From Thermus sp. LT1-2-5 (GTDB lineage Bacteria > Deinococcota > Deinococci > Deinococcales > Thermaceae), in assembly GCF_040363165.1 (NCBI RefSeq), contig NZ_BSRG01000015.1, forward strand, positions 1 through 47,149: DNA of 47,149 nucleotides. The letters run 5' to 3'. Below are positions 1 through 7,417 of the stretch, piece after piece. The stretch's first letter is position 1, and each line of letters opens with the position of its first letter. The position numbers and the translations under genes were made by a program. The notes below the pieces were generated by a model. It did no database searches and was not told the DNA's origin. It saw only the letters and a list, made by a program, of their open reading frames with translations.

Positions 1-105
1 TTGAGCTACGATCTTTACTACATCAAGCATCTTTCCTTCTGGTTGGATCTTCGGATACTGGTGAAGACTCTTTGGGTCATCGGGACCGGTTTTGGTGCGC
101 GTTGA
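1..105 (+). CDS. C-terminal end of a polyprenyl-phosphate sugar transferase (partial)
   Basis: Frame 1 is open from the window edge to a TGA at 103-105 and encodes 34 residues. They contain the motif YDLYYIKHLSFWLDLRIL followed by VKTLW, the typical last helix of the bacterial sugar transferase family (WbaP/PglC-like initiating glycosylphosphotransferases that load the first sugar phosphate onto undecaprenyl phosphate at the inner membrane). The catalytic part lies outside the window. It implies an exopolysaccharide or cell-surface glycan locus to the left. The family assignment rests on this short tail only, but the motif is distinctive. Confidence 0.75.
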   Translation: MSYDLYYIKHLSFWLDLRILVKTLWVIGTGFGAR

Positions 106-478
106 GGTGGGGTATGGATGGTGGGTAAGCGCATTTCCACGGGAACCGCTTTCAGACCCGACGTTCAAAGTATGCCGCGCGGGGCCGAGCATACGTAGAA
201 GTTTGGGGGGCCTCGTTTGGGTCCCGTGTTGCTTACGGGCTAGTGGGGTTGGAGCAGGAAGTGGGATAGGGGGGTGCGGTAGGGTTAGCTTTAGGCGGAG
301 GGTAAGGCGCAGTCGCGAGGGCATAGAGGGAAGCCTGGCGACAAAGTGGCCGGAGAATTGCGGTGAAGACGCCATGGCTATTAGCATTTGCTTGCCCACC
401 CCCTCATTTCGTGGCCGATGAGCCTCTATCCTCCAGCCTCGTGAAAACGTTGGGAGGGAAGGTGAGATCACAGGGGGT
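106..478. other. Gene-free stretch with atypical composition
   Basis: No convincing gene in about 370 bases. Open frames exist on both strands (for example 92-421 plus), but their codons lack the strong G/C third-position preference of every neighbouring gene and the peptides look random. Two weak stem-loops are visible: GTATGC (170-175) with GCATAC (189-194), and CCCGT (223-227) with ACGGG (235-239). Neither is followed by a T run. This may be decayed or recently acquired DNA flanking a polysaccharide locus. Confidence 0.5.
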
Positions 479-507
479 TTGACGACAGGGCGTTTTTGCC
501 CTACAAT
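479..507 (+). promoter_or_regulatory. Promoter of tRNA-Gln
   Basis: TTGACG at 479-484, a 17-base spacer and TACAAT at 502-507, with the tRNA starting 13 bases after the -10 box. This is one of the two or three best sigma-A type promoters in the window. Confidence 0.8.
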
Positions 508-520
508 CCCCCTTGGACGC

Positions 521-594
521 TGGGGCGTCGTCTAATGGCAGGACAGCGGACTTTGGATCCGCCGGTCGTGGTTCGAGTCCACGCGCCCCAGCCA
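521..594 (+). tRNA. tRNA-Gln (anticodon TTG)
   Basis: Complete cloverleaf with encoded CCA. The acceptor strand TGGGGCG (521-527) pairs with CGCCCCA (584-590), discriminator G and CCA follow at 591-594. The anticodon stem GCGGA/TCCGC closes a seven-base loop CTTTGGA, giving anticodon TTG (UUG, glutamine). The T arm contains GGTTCGAGTCC. It decodes CAA and, by wobble, CAG. It has its own promoter and stands apart from the protein operon that follows. Confidence 0.95.
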
Positions 595-596
595 GA

Positions 597-603
597 TTTT
601 TTT
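597..603 (+). terminator. T run directly after tRNA-Gln
   Basis: Seven T residues begin two bases after the encoded CCA end. There is no separate hairpin, so the stable tRNA fold itself may act as the terminator stem. Confidence 0.4.
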
Positions 604-627
604 CATAGCCTTTTCGCAACTCCTGTG

Positions 628-633
628 TAAACT
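628..633 (+). promoter_or_regulatory. -10 box of a probable leaderless promoter
   Basis: TAAACT ends six bases before the GTG start at 640, and there is no ribosome binding site between them. No clear -35 box. One of about twelve cases in this window with this geometry. Confidence 0.4.
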
Positions 634-639
634 GGCGCC

Positions 640-1020
640 GTGGCGGCAGAGTATCCGGGGCTTCTTCTATTAAGCCGCAACGAGGCGCTGCGGGCCTATG
701 CGGAACTGGCCCTTTTGGAAAGGGGATACCCTGTGGCCTACTTCGACTCGGCCAGGGAGGGGCTCTTTTGGCTTTTGGACCACACCCCCAAGGCCATCCT
801 CTTGGACGAGGACCTGGACGTGGACCCCTTCGCTGTGGCCGCGCGCATCCGCCATGTGAAGCGGCTCAAGGAGGTGCCTTTGGCGGTGCTCATCTCCCCC
901 TCGGAACGGCTTCGCATCACGGCGGAGGTGGTCCGGGTTTTGCCCTTAGAAAAGCCCTTAAGCCGCGAAAAGCTTTTCCGCTTTTTGCGCCTTTCTCCCC
1001 AACAGGGGGAGCTTGGGTAA
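640..1020 (+). CDS. Stand-alone response-regulator receiver domain protein
   Basis: 126 residues, essentially a single receiver domain (CheY fold). Visible elements are the hydrophobic first strand (GLLLLSRN, residues 6-13), an acidic phosphoacceptor region ILLDEDLDVD near residues 53-62, and the switch lysine-proline in LEKPLSREK near residue 105. There is no DNA-binding or enzymatic output domain. The start is GTG at 640, favoured by the -10-like box six bases upstream. It overlaps the following PBP gene by eight bases if the latter starts at TTG 1013. It may be phosphorylated by the orphan kinase at 3877-5424, or act as a pseudo-receiver; both are guesses. Family call is fairly secure, function unknown. 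Confidence 0.65.
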   Translation: MAAEYPGLLLLSRNEALRAYAELALLERGYPVAYFDSAREGLFWLLDHTPKAILLDEDLDVDPFAVAARIRHVKRLKEVPLAVLISPSERLRITAEVVRVLPLEKPLSREKLFRFLRLSPQQGELG

Positions 1021-3160
1021 ACTGGTGGGCGTGCGGGTGCTCCGCTGGCTCGTCATGGTGCTGCTGGGGCTTTTGGTGGGGGGGAGCCTCGCCTTGGGCT
1101 ATCTGGCCTACGCCTACACCCGGAACCTGCCGGACCTTTCGCAGTTTGAGCGTCTCCGCCTCACCGCCACCTCGGTTTTGTATGCCCGGGACGGCACGCC
1201 CTTGGCCCAGATCGCCAGCGTGGAGGAGGGGCGGGCCATCCACCGGAGCCTGGTGCGCCTAAAAGATGTGTCCCCGGCGGCGGTGGCGGCCATCGTTTTC
1301 TCCGAGGACCGCCGCTATTTCCAGCATTACGGAGTGGACTTTCTGAGGCTTCTCGGGGCGCTTTACGCCATCGCCCGGGGGGACTTACAGGGGGGAAGCA
1401 CCATCACCACCCAGGTCATCAAGAACACCCTCCTCAAGGAGCTGGCCCAGGCCCGCTCCCTGGAGCGCAAGTTCAAGGAATGGGCCTTGGCCCTGGAGCT
1501 AGAGCGGCGCTACACCAAGGAAGAGATCCTGGAAATGTACCTAAACGTGGTGCCCTGGGGCGGGAACGCCGTGGGGATTAAGGGGGCGGCGGAGGCTTAC
1601 TTTGGCAAGGACCCCGCTGCCTTGACCCTGGCGGAGGGGCTTTACCTAGCCTCCCTCATCCCCGCCCCCAACGCCCGCTACCAGGACCTGAAGGGGGTGC
1701 GGGAGCGGATGCGCCTCCTTCTGGACCAGATGGTGGCTGAGGGGTGGGTGAGCCCCGAGCTGGCGGAGGCCAGCTGGCGGGAGCCCTTGGTGCCCAAGGG
1801 CTGGCGAGCCCGCTACGACGGGGAGGGAAACCTTTTGGAGGCCCAGCTGGTGGACCCCGAAGCCCGGCTGGTGCGCCAGATGGACTTCCGCATGGCCCCT
1901 CACTTCGTCTTGGAGGTGCGGCGCTTCCTCGAGGCCCGCTTTGGCCGGGAGAAGGTGTACGGGGAAGGGGGACTAAAGGTCTACACCACCTTGGACCCCG
2001 CCATGCAAAGGGCAGCGGAACGGGCGGCCAAGGAGGCCCGCCTGCCGGAAGGGGCGGAGCTCGCCATCGTGGGCCTGGACCCGGAAACGGGGGAGGTCTT
2101 GGCCCTGGTGGGGGGCATCCGGCGGGAAGGGGATGAGTACAACCGGGCCACCCGGGCCCTACGGAACCCGGGAAGTGCGGTGAAGCCCTTCGTGTACGCC
2201 ACCGCCTTCGAGGAGGGCTTCACGCAGGCCACCTTGGTGCCTGATCGCCCTCTGGAGTTCCCCGATCCCAGCCAGCCCGGGGGGGTGTGGCGGCCCAAGA
2301 ACTTCTCCGGGACCTTCCTCAACCGGGAGATCAGTGTGCGCTACGCCTTGGACCTCTCCTTGAACCTTCCCGCCATTTACACCGCCAACGCCATCGGGGT
2401 GGAGAAGGTGGCGCAAAAGCTTTCCCAGGCGGGCTTCGCCGTGCGCTACCCCACCTTGGCCATCGCCATCGGCGGGGCCTCCATCACCCCCGTGGACCTG
2501 GCCGCCGCCTACGCCGCCTTTGTGAACGGGGGGTACCGGGTGTCGCCCCTCTACGTTCTAAGGGTGGAGGATGCGGAGGGAAGGGTGCTCTACCAGGCCT
2601 CCCCGGAGCGGCGCCCCCTCTTTAGCCCCCAGGTGGCGTACCAAGGGTGGGACCTGCTAAAGGGCTACGTCTACGACCTGGGGGAGAAGGGTCTGGCCAA
2701 GGGGGCCCGCATCCCGGGGCGGGTGGTGGGGGGGAAGACGGGGACCACCAACGAGGCCAGGGACCTCTGGTTTGCCGGGGTAACCCGGGGGCTTTCCGCC
2801 GTGGTTTGGGTGGGCCGGGACGACAACCGGCCCTTGCGCATGGGGGGGCGGGAGCCTTCCAGCTCCGTGGTGAACCCCCCCATTTGGCGGGCCTTCGTGG
2901 CGGAGGCCTTGCGGGGCCGCCCCGGGGGCGACTTTCCCCCGCCTTCAGGGCTTGTGCAGGCGCGGGTGGACCTGGTTTCGGGATTGCCCTCGCAAGCGGG
3001 CGTGGCCATGTGGTTCCCCCAGGGCAAGGTGCCCCTTCCCCCGGTGGTGCCGCCTTCGGAAACAGCCCCTCCCTCTTCGCCTGAGCCCACGGGCCAGGGG
3101 GCCCCAGAGGCTTCCCCCGAACCGATGCCTTTGGAGGAATCCCATGGAACATCGCCCTGA
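1013..3160 (+). CDS. Class A penicillin-binding protein (PBP1A type)
   Basis: Bifunctional peptidoglycan transglycosylase/transpeptidase anchored in the inner membrane. With a TTG start at 1013 the protein has 715 residues: membrane anchor about 8-35; GT51 glycosyltransferase with catalytic glutamate E98 in SEDRRYFQHYGVD and the GGSTITTQ motif at 127-134; transpeptidase with SAVK (S388 nucleophile), SLN (449-451) and KTGT (575-578). All three penicillin-binding motifs are intact. The Pro/Ser/Glu-rich tail is probably disordered. TTG 1013 lies only two bases after an AGGGGGA sequence, so GTG at 1025 or 1031 is an alternative start. The gene overlaps the methyltransferase downstream by 17 bases. 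Confidence 0.93.
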   Translation: MGKLVGVRVLRWLVMVLLGLLVGGSLALGYLAYAYTRNLPDLSQFERLRLTATSVLYARDGTPLAQIASVEEGRAIHRSLVRLKDVSPAAVAAIVFSEDRRYFQHYGVDFLRLLGALYAIARGDLQGGSTITTQVIKNTLLKELAQARSLERKFKEWALALELERRYTKEEILEMYLNVVPWGGNAVGIKGAAEAYFGKDPAALTLAEGLYLASLIPAPNARYQDLKGVRERMRLLLDQMVAEGWVSPELAEASWREPLVPKGWRARYDGEGNLLEAQLVDPEARLVRQMDFRMAPHFVLEVRRFLEARFGREKVYGEGGLKVYTTLDPAMQRAAERAAKEARLPEGAELAIVGLDPETGEVLALVGGIRREGDEYNRATRALRNPGSAVKPFVYATAFEEGFTQATLVPDRPLEFPDPSQPGGVWRPKNFSGTFLNREISVRYALDLSLNLPAIYTANAIGVEKVAQKLSQAGFAVRYPTLAIAIGGASITPVDLAAAYAAFVNGGYRVSPLYVLRVEDAEGRVLYQASPERRPLFSPQVAYQGWDLLKGYVYDLGEKGLAKGARIPGRVVGGKTGTTNEARDLWFAGVTRGLSAVVWVGRDDNRPLRMGGREPSSSVVNPPIWRAFVAEALRGRPGGDFPPPSGLVQARVDLVSGLPSQAGVAMWFPQGKVPLPPVVPPSETAPPSSPEPTGQGAPEASPEPMPLEESHGTSP

Positions 3161-3884
3161 CCTGAGCCACGTGCGCATCGTCTTGGTGGAGCCGCAAGAG
3201 CCCATGAACGTGGGGGCCGTGGCCCGGGCCATGCGCAACTTCGGCCTATCCCGGCTTTACGTGGTCAACCCTCACCCCCGGGTGGGGCCGCCTTGGGCCC
3301 GGGAGGCCTACTGGCTGGCGGTGCATGCGGAGGACGTCTTAGACCGGGCGGTGGTGGCCCCCACCCTCCAGGAGGCCTTGGCGGGGACCCACTTCGTGGT
3401 GGCCACCACGGGCCGCCCCCGGGAGCTTTACCCTGCCCCCGTGGCCCCGGTTTGGGAGGTGCCGCGCCACGTCCTGGCCGTGGCGGGGGAGGTGGCCTTG
3501 GTCTTCGGCCGGGAAACCTTTGGCCTCACCAACGAGGAGCTGGACCTAGCCCACCTTATCGGCACCATCCCCACCGCTCCCGAGCAGCCCTCCTTGAACC
3601 TGGCCCAGGCGGTGGTGGTCTTCGCCTACGAGCTTTTCAAGGCCACCCTAAAGGCGCTCGAGGCCAAGGAGGAGCTGGCCTCGGTGGAGGCCCTGGAGGC
3701 CCTTTTCGCCGATTTGGGGCAGTACGTGTTGGAGATCGGCTTCACCGATTCCCACCGCCATCCCTACGCCATGCGCCGCCTGCGCCGCATCCTGCACAAG
3801 GCGAGGCTTTCCCCGGGAGAGGTGCAGCTCCTCAGGGGGCTCCTCCACCAAAGCCGCTACGCGCAAGGGAAGAAGGATGGCTAG
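3144..3884 (+). CDS. SPOUT tRNA/rRNA 2'-O-methyltransferase, TrmJ type
   Basis: 246 residues. The SpoU family signatures are present: EPMNVGAVARAMRNFGL near residues 19-35, LVFGRETFGLTNEEL in the middle, and SLNLAQAVVVFAYE, which together form the knotted S-adenosylmethionine site. The N-terminal position of the catalytic domain followed by a helical tail fits TrmJ, which makes Cm/Um32 in tRNA anticodon loops. The ATG at 3144 is chosen because GGAGG (3133-3137) sits six bases upstream; a longer open frame to 2952 overlaps the PBP in another frame and is not credible. Stop overlaps the next start by eight bases, so it lies in an operon with PBP and kinase. Confidence 0.85.
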   Translation: MEHRPDLSHVRIVLVEPQEPMNVGAVARAMRNFGLSRLYVVNPHPRVGPPWAREAYWLAVHAEDVLDRAVVAPTLQEALAGTHFVVATTGRPRELYPAPVAPVWEVPRHVLAVAGEVALVFGRETFGLTNEELDLAHLIGTIPTAPEQPSLNLAQAVVVFAYELFKATLKALEAKEELASVEALEALFADLGQYVLEIGFTDSHRHPYAMRRLRRILHKARLSPGEVQLLRGLLHQSRYAQGKKDG

Positions 3885-5424
3885 CCAAAGCCTTTACCGC
3901 CTGGTCCGCTTGGCGCAGCGCCTCTTGCCGCCCCTCATCGCCTTGGTGGTGGTGGCCTTTGAGGTGGCCCTGCTTCCCTACCGCCATGTGGACGCCTTGC
4001 TCTGGCTTCGCCTCGGGTTTTACGGCCTGGTGGGGCCCTTGGTCACCTACGCCGTTTTGGAGTGGATCGCCCAGGAGGTCTTGGAGAAGGTTCGGGCGGA
4101 GCGGGCCTTGGAGGAGGCCAACCGGAGGCTTTTGGCGGCGGGGCGGGTTTTCCGGGAGGCCTTGGAGAGCGAGAACCTGGAGGAGGCGGTGCACCGCGTG
4201 GCCTTGGCCCTGCGGGAAACCCTGGGCTACCCCGTGGCCCTCGAGGCGGAGGGGGTCCGGGCAGGGGAGGAGTGCGGGGGGGTCAGGGTGGAACTCCCCG
4301 GCCTAAAGGGGTACCTGGAGGCCTGCCCTCCTGCCCCAGAGCGGGCCTTTCTGGAGGTGCTCGCCCACGAGGTGGGGGGAGCCTTGCAGTCGGTGGTGGC
4401 GAGAAGCCGCGACCTCCTCACCCTCTTTGAGGTGGACCAGGCCCTAAAGGCCGAGGCCAACCTGGACCGCCTTCTGGATAACTTACTGGAGCGCATTCGG
4501 GACTGGGCGGGGGCGGAAGGGGGCGGGGTGCTCCTTTTGGACGAGGAGGGGTTTTTGGTGCCCCGGGTGGTGCGGAACCTATCCCTCCCCACCCACCCTT
4601 TCCTTCCCGAAGGGCCCTGGAAGGGGGCCTTGGAGGGCCCCGTTTTCGTGGCCCCCAAGACCCTGGCCCTGCCTCTGAAGGCCCGGGGGACGGTGGGGGT
4701 CTTGGTCCTGAAAGGGGAAGACCTTTCCCGGCGCATTGCCTTCCTCTCCTTCCTGGCCTCCCAGGTGGCCTTGGCAGTGCGCAACGCCCAGGCCTACCTG
4801 AGGGCGGAGGAGCTCGCCATCAACGAGGAGCGCACCCGCATCGCCCGGGAGATCCATGACGGGCTGGCGCAAAGCCTCGCCTTCATGGCCTTGAAGCTGG
4901 ACCTGGCGGAGAGGCTTTGGGACAAGGACCGGGAGGCGGCGCTGAAGGCGTTGGGCGAGGTGCGGGAAACCCTAAGGAGCCAGATCCGGGAGGTGCGCCG
5001 GAGCATCTTCGCCCTGAGGCCCATCGACTTGGAGCGCTACGGGTTCCTGGAGTCGGTGCGGCGCTACGCCCAGGCCTTCGCCGAGCAGGCGGGGTTTAGG
5101 GTCCACCTCTCCTTGCCCGAGGCGGTGGGGCTTTCCCAGGCGAGCGAGCTGGTCCTCTTCCGCGTCCTGCAAGAAGCCCTCACCAACGCCGCCAAGCACG
5201 CTAAACCCACCCGGGTGGAGGTGGTCTTGGAGCCCTTGGGGGAAAGGGGGGCGAGGCTTCTGGTGCGGGACAACGGCCAAGGTTTCCAAAGCCCCGAGGC
5301 CCAGGGCCTGGGCGGCTTCGGCCTGACCCAGATGCGGGAGCGGGTGGAGGCGCGGGGAGGGCGTTTTTGGGTGGCTTCCACCCCGGGGAAGGGCACGGAG
5401 GTGGGGGCGGAGGTGCCCTATTAG
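3877..5424 (+). CDS. Sensor histidine kinase, GAF plus HisKA_3 (NarX/LiaS/DegS type)
   Basis: 515 residues. Two membrane segments (about 15-33 and 45-65) are followed by a coiled linker, a GAF-like domain (roughly 180-310), the HisKA_3 dimerisation helix with phosphorylated H327 in REIHDGLAQSL, and a HATPase domain with N box EALTNAAKHA near 435-444 and a glycine-rich DNGQGF plus GLGGFGLTQMRERV region. Such kinases normally phosphorylate NarL-type regulators, but no such regulator lies next to it; the only receiver nearby is the output-less protein at 640-1020. It overlaps trmJ by eight bases. Ligand unknown. Confidence 0.9.
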   Translation: MASQSLYRLVRLAQRLLPPLIALVVVAFEVALLPYRHVDALLWLRLGFYGLVGPLVTYAVLEWIAQEVLEKVRAERALEEANRRLLAAGRVFREALESENLEEAVHRVALALRETLGYPVALEAEGVRAGEECGGVRVELPGLKGYLEACPPAPERAFLEVLAHEVGGALQSVVARSRDLLTLFEVDQALKAEANLDRLLDNLLERIRDWAGAEGGGVLLLDEEGFLVPRVVRNLSLPTHPFLPEGPWKGALEGPVFVAPKTLALPLKARGTVGVLVLKGEDLSRRIAFLSFLASQVALAVRNAQAYLRAEELAINEERTRIAREIHDGLAQSLAFMALKLDLAERLWDKDREAALKALGEVRETLRSQIREVRRSIFALRPIDLERYGFLESVRRYAQAFAEQAGFRVHLSLPEAVGLSQASELVLFRVLQEALTNAAKHAKPTRVEVVLEPLGERGARLLVRDNGQGFQSPEAQGLGGFGLTQMRERVEARGGRFWVASTPGKGTEVGAEVPY

Positions 5425-5429
5425 GCCCC

Positions 5430-5435
5430 TATGAT
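5430..5435 (+). promoter_or_regulatory. -10 box of a probable leaderless promoter
   Basis: TATGAT lies seven bases before the ATG at 5443, which supports that start over the two in-frame ATGs (5431 and 5434) that overlap the box. Confidence 0.45.
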
Positions 5436-5442
5436 GAGGGGT

Positions 5443-5928
5443 ATGGAGCGCCCCATACGCGTGCTCTTTGTGTGTTTGGGCAACATCTGCCGCAGCCCCT
5501 TGGCGGAAGGGGCATTGCGCAAGCTCCTCAAGGAGCGGGGCCTCGAGGCCCACTTTGAGGTGGACTCCGCCGGCACCGGGGCCTGGCACGCCGGGGAGCC
5601 CATGGACCCCAGGGCTCGGAGGGTTTTGGAGGAGGAGGGGGCCTACTTCCCCCACGTGGCCCGGGCCATGACCCGGGAGGATGCCCTTTACTACGACCAT
5701 ATCCTGGTCATGGACCGGAAGAACCTGGAGGAGGTCCTGAGGCGCTTTCCCGAGGCCCGGGGCAAGGCGCGGCTTCTTTTGGACTACCTGGGCGGGGGCG
5801 AGGTGAAGGACCCCTACTACGGCGACTACCAGGACTGCCTCGAGGCCTACTGGACGGTGGAGGCGGCCTGCAAGGCCTTCCTAGAAGCCCATGGACCCAA
5901 GGACCTTCCTCCAGAGGGCGGGGCTTGA
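5443..5928 (+). CDS. Low-molecular-weight protein tyrosine phosphatase / ribulosamine 5-phosphatase
   Basis: 161 residues from ATG 5443. The P loop CLGNICRS (C11 nucleophile, R17) and the general acid D123 in DPYYGD are intact, with length normal for the family. The next gene, overlapping by 38 bases, is a fructosamine-kinase homologue. Exactly this gene pair has been studied in T. thermophilus (Gemayel et al. 2007): the phosphatase removes 5-phosphate from ribulosamines formed by ribose 5-phosphate, then the kinase phosphorylates carbon 3, leading to deglycation. So a metabolite-repair role is more likely than tyrosine-phosphate signalling, although the fold alone cannot separate them. Confidence 0.9.
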   Translation: MERPIRVLFVCLGNICRSPLAEGALRKLLKERGLEAHFEVDSAGTGAWHAGEPMDPRARRVLEEEGAYFPHVARAMTREDALYYDHILVMDRKNLEEVLRRFPEARGKARLLLDYLGGGEVKDPYYGDYQDCLEAYWTVEAACKAFLEAHGPKDLPPEGGA

Positions 5929-6679
5929 GGCGGAGGGCCCCATCCTTCCCCTCCACGGGGGGGATATGGCCCGGGTCTATCGGGTGGGGCCTTACGTGGT
6001 GAAGCTGGCGGAAAACCCTCCACCGGGCCTCTTCCCCGCAGAGGCGCAGGGCCTTGCCGAGCTGGGGGGAAGGGGGGTAAGGGTTCCCCGGGTGTTCCAC
6101 GTGGCCGAGGCGGGGCTGGTGCTGGAGTACCTGCCGCCAGGCCCGGAGGACTGGGAGGCCCTTGCCGCCATGCTGGCCCGCCTCCACCGGCAACCAGAGG
6201 AGGCCTATTGGGCCGAGCCCGGCTTCCTCGGCACCTTTCCCCTGCCGGGCAGGCGGGGAGGGGACTGGACGGAGTTCTTTTTCCTCCGGTGCGTGGAGCC
6301 CTTGCTCCGGGCCACTTGGGGCCGTCTGGAGGGGCTTGGGCCCAAGGTGGAGGCGCTTTTTCAGAAGCCCTTGCCCAGGGAAGGCCCGGTTCCCCTCCAT
6401 GGGGACCTGTGGCGCGGGAACGTCCACTTCGCCCAAGGGGGGCCGGCCCTTTTGGACCCCTCCTTCTTCGTGGGGGAAAGAGGGGTGGATCTGGCCATGA
6501 TGCGGCTTTTTGGGGGGTTTCCCCCGGCCTTCTGGCGGGCCTACCAGGCCCTGTATCCTGTGCCCGAGGAGGTGGAGCGGGCCCTTCCCCGCTACCAGGT
6601 CTACTACCTCCTCGCCCACGTGCACTTCTTCGGCCCGGGCTACTTGGGGGCGCTATGGAAGGCGATTTCCGCCTCTTAG
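5891..6679 (+). CDS. Fructosamine/ribulosamine 3-kinase family protein
   Basis: 262 residues of the aminoglycoside-phosphotransferase-like kinase fold. Lysine K38 in YVVKLAE is the probable ATP-binding lysine, the catalytic loop is LHGDLWRGNVHF (D172, N177), and LLDPSFFVGERGVDLAMMRLFGGF provides the metal-binding D189; the RGVDLAMMRLFGGF stretch is diagnostic of the FN3K family. Its homologue from T. thermophilus phosphorylates ribulosamines and erythrulosamines on lysine, destabilising the adduct so that the free amine is regenerated. The ATG at 5891 overlaps the phosphatase gene, consistent with coupled translation and one pathway. Confidence 0.88.
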   Translation: MDPRTFLQRAGLEAEGPILPLHGGDMARVYRVGPYVVKLAENPPPGLFPAEAQGLAELGGRGVRVPRVFHVAEAGLVLEYLPPGPEDWEALAAMLARLHRQPEEAYWAEPGFLGTFPLPGRRGGDWTEFFFLRCVEPLLRATWGRLEGLGPKVEALFQKPLPREGPVPLHGDLWRGNVHFAQGGPALLDPSFFVGERGVDLAMMRLFGGFPPAFWRAYQALYPVPEEVERALPRYQVYYLLAHVHFFGPGYLGALWKAISAS

Positions 6680-7410
6680 GTCCCATCGACCTCCTGCAAC
6701 TTTTGGCCCAGGGGGGTAAGACGGGCCTTTTCCTGGTGGAAGGGCCGGGCGGGGTGGGGGAGGTTTACCTGGAAAGGGGCCGCCCCGTCCACGCCGCCTT
6801 CCGGGGCCAGGTGGGCCGGGAGGCCTTCTTGGAGATCCTGGCCCTGAAGGAGGGGCGTTTCCGCTTTCACTTGGGCACGAAAGCCCCCCTCACCACCCTC
6901 TTGGGGCCCCTGGAGGCGTACCTCCTCGAGGCCATCCGCGCCCTGGACGAACGGGTGGAGGTGGGGCCCTTTGACCTGGTGCGCCCCTCGGCCCGGGGGG
7001 AGGCGGTGGGGGCCACCCTGGACCCCGTGGAGCTTGCCCTGCTCCAGGACCTGGGCCGGGGGAAAAGCCCCCTGGACCTGGTGGGCAGGTGGCCCTTGGA
7101 GGAGGTGCTGAAGCGCTTGGGGCACCTGGCCCGGCTCAGGCTGGTGGAGGTGGCCCCCCGGGTGCCCCGCACCGCCAAATTGCGGGTGGCCCTGGGCAAG
7201 CGGGGGGCCCAGGTGGAGGCCCTACTCCTCAAGGCCTGGCGGGCCCACTATGGCCCTTTTGCCCAGGTGCGGGTCAAGGGGGCTAAGGAGGTGCTCCTGA
7301 CCGTGGAGGGGGCGGAAGGGCTTGGGGTGGAGCTTAGGCTGTCCCCCGAGCTCCTCCTCTTCCACGGCCTCAAGGCGGGGGAGGAAGTCCTGGTGTGGCC
7401 CGAGGTATAG
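6655..7410 (+). CDS. DUF4388 domain protein
   Basis: 251 residues. The first 75 residues show the DUF4388 (PATAN-related) pattern: GPIDLLQLLAQGGKTGLFLV, an EVYLERGRPVHAAF strand pair, then a short helix and EGRFRFHLG. The remainder contains a winged-helix-like segment (about 115-165) and a basic, beta-rich C-terminus. Members are common in proteins linked to two-component signalling and motility in Deinococcus-Thermus and Myxococcus, but no molecular activity is established. It begins 25 bases inside the kinase gene; the ATG at 6655 gives the conserved domain at the very N-terminus. A longer frame to 6208 only reads through the kinase gene. Confidence 0.7.
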   Translation: MEGDFRLLGPIDLLQLLAQGGKTGLFLVEGPGGVGEVYLERGRPVHAAFRGQVGREAFLEILALKEGRFRFHLGTKAPLTTLLGPLEAYLLEAIRALDERVEVGPFDLVRPSARGEAVGATLDPVELALLQDLGRGKSPLDLVGRWPLEEVLKRLGHLARLRLVEVAPRVPRTAKLRVALGKRGAQVEALLLKAWRAHYGPFAQVRVKGAKEVLLTVEGAEGLGVELRLSPELLLFHGLKAGEEVLVWPEV

Positions 7411-7411
7411 T
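7406..7411 (+). promoter_or_regulatory. -10 box of a probable leaderless psuG promoter
   Basis: TATAGT, partly made by the stop codon of the previous gene, ends six bases before ATG 7418; no ribosome binding site is present. Confidence 0.55.
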
Positions 7412-7417
7412 GGCCCC

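Noticed and set aside
170..194. GTATGC/GCATAC stem-loop as terminator of the sugar transferase
   Set aside because: Thirteen-base loop, six-base stem and no T run; too weak to call.
92..421. 109-residue plus-strand ORF after the sugar transferase
   Set aside because: Random-looking peptide, no G/C third-position bias, no ribosome binding site.
404..619. 71-residue minus-strand ORF containing GARGLEPRPADPKSAVLPL
   Set aside because: It is the reverse translation of the tRNA-Gln gene, a well-known annotation artefact.
6208..6654. 149-residue N-terminal extension of the DUF4388 gene
   Set aside because: Reads through the kinase gene in another frame; the conserved domain begins at ATG 6655.
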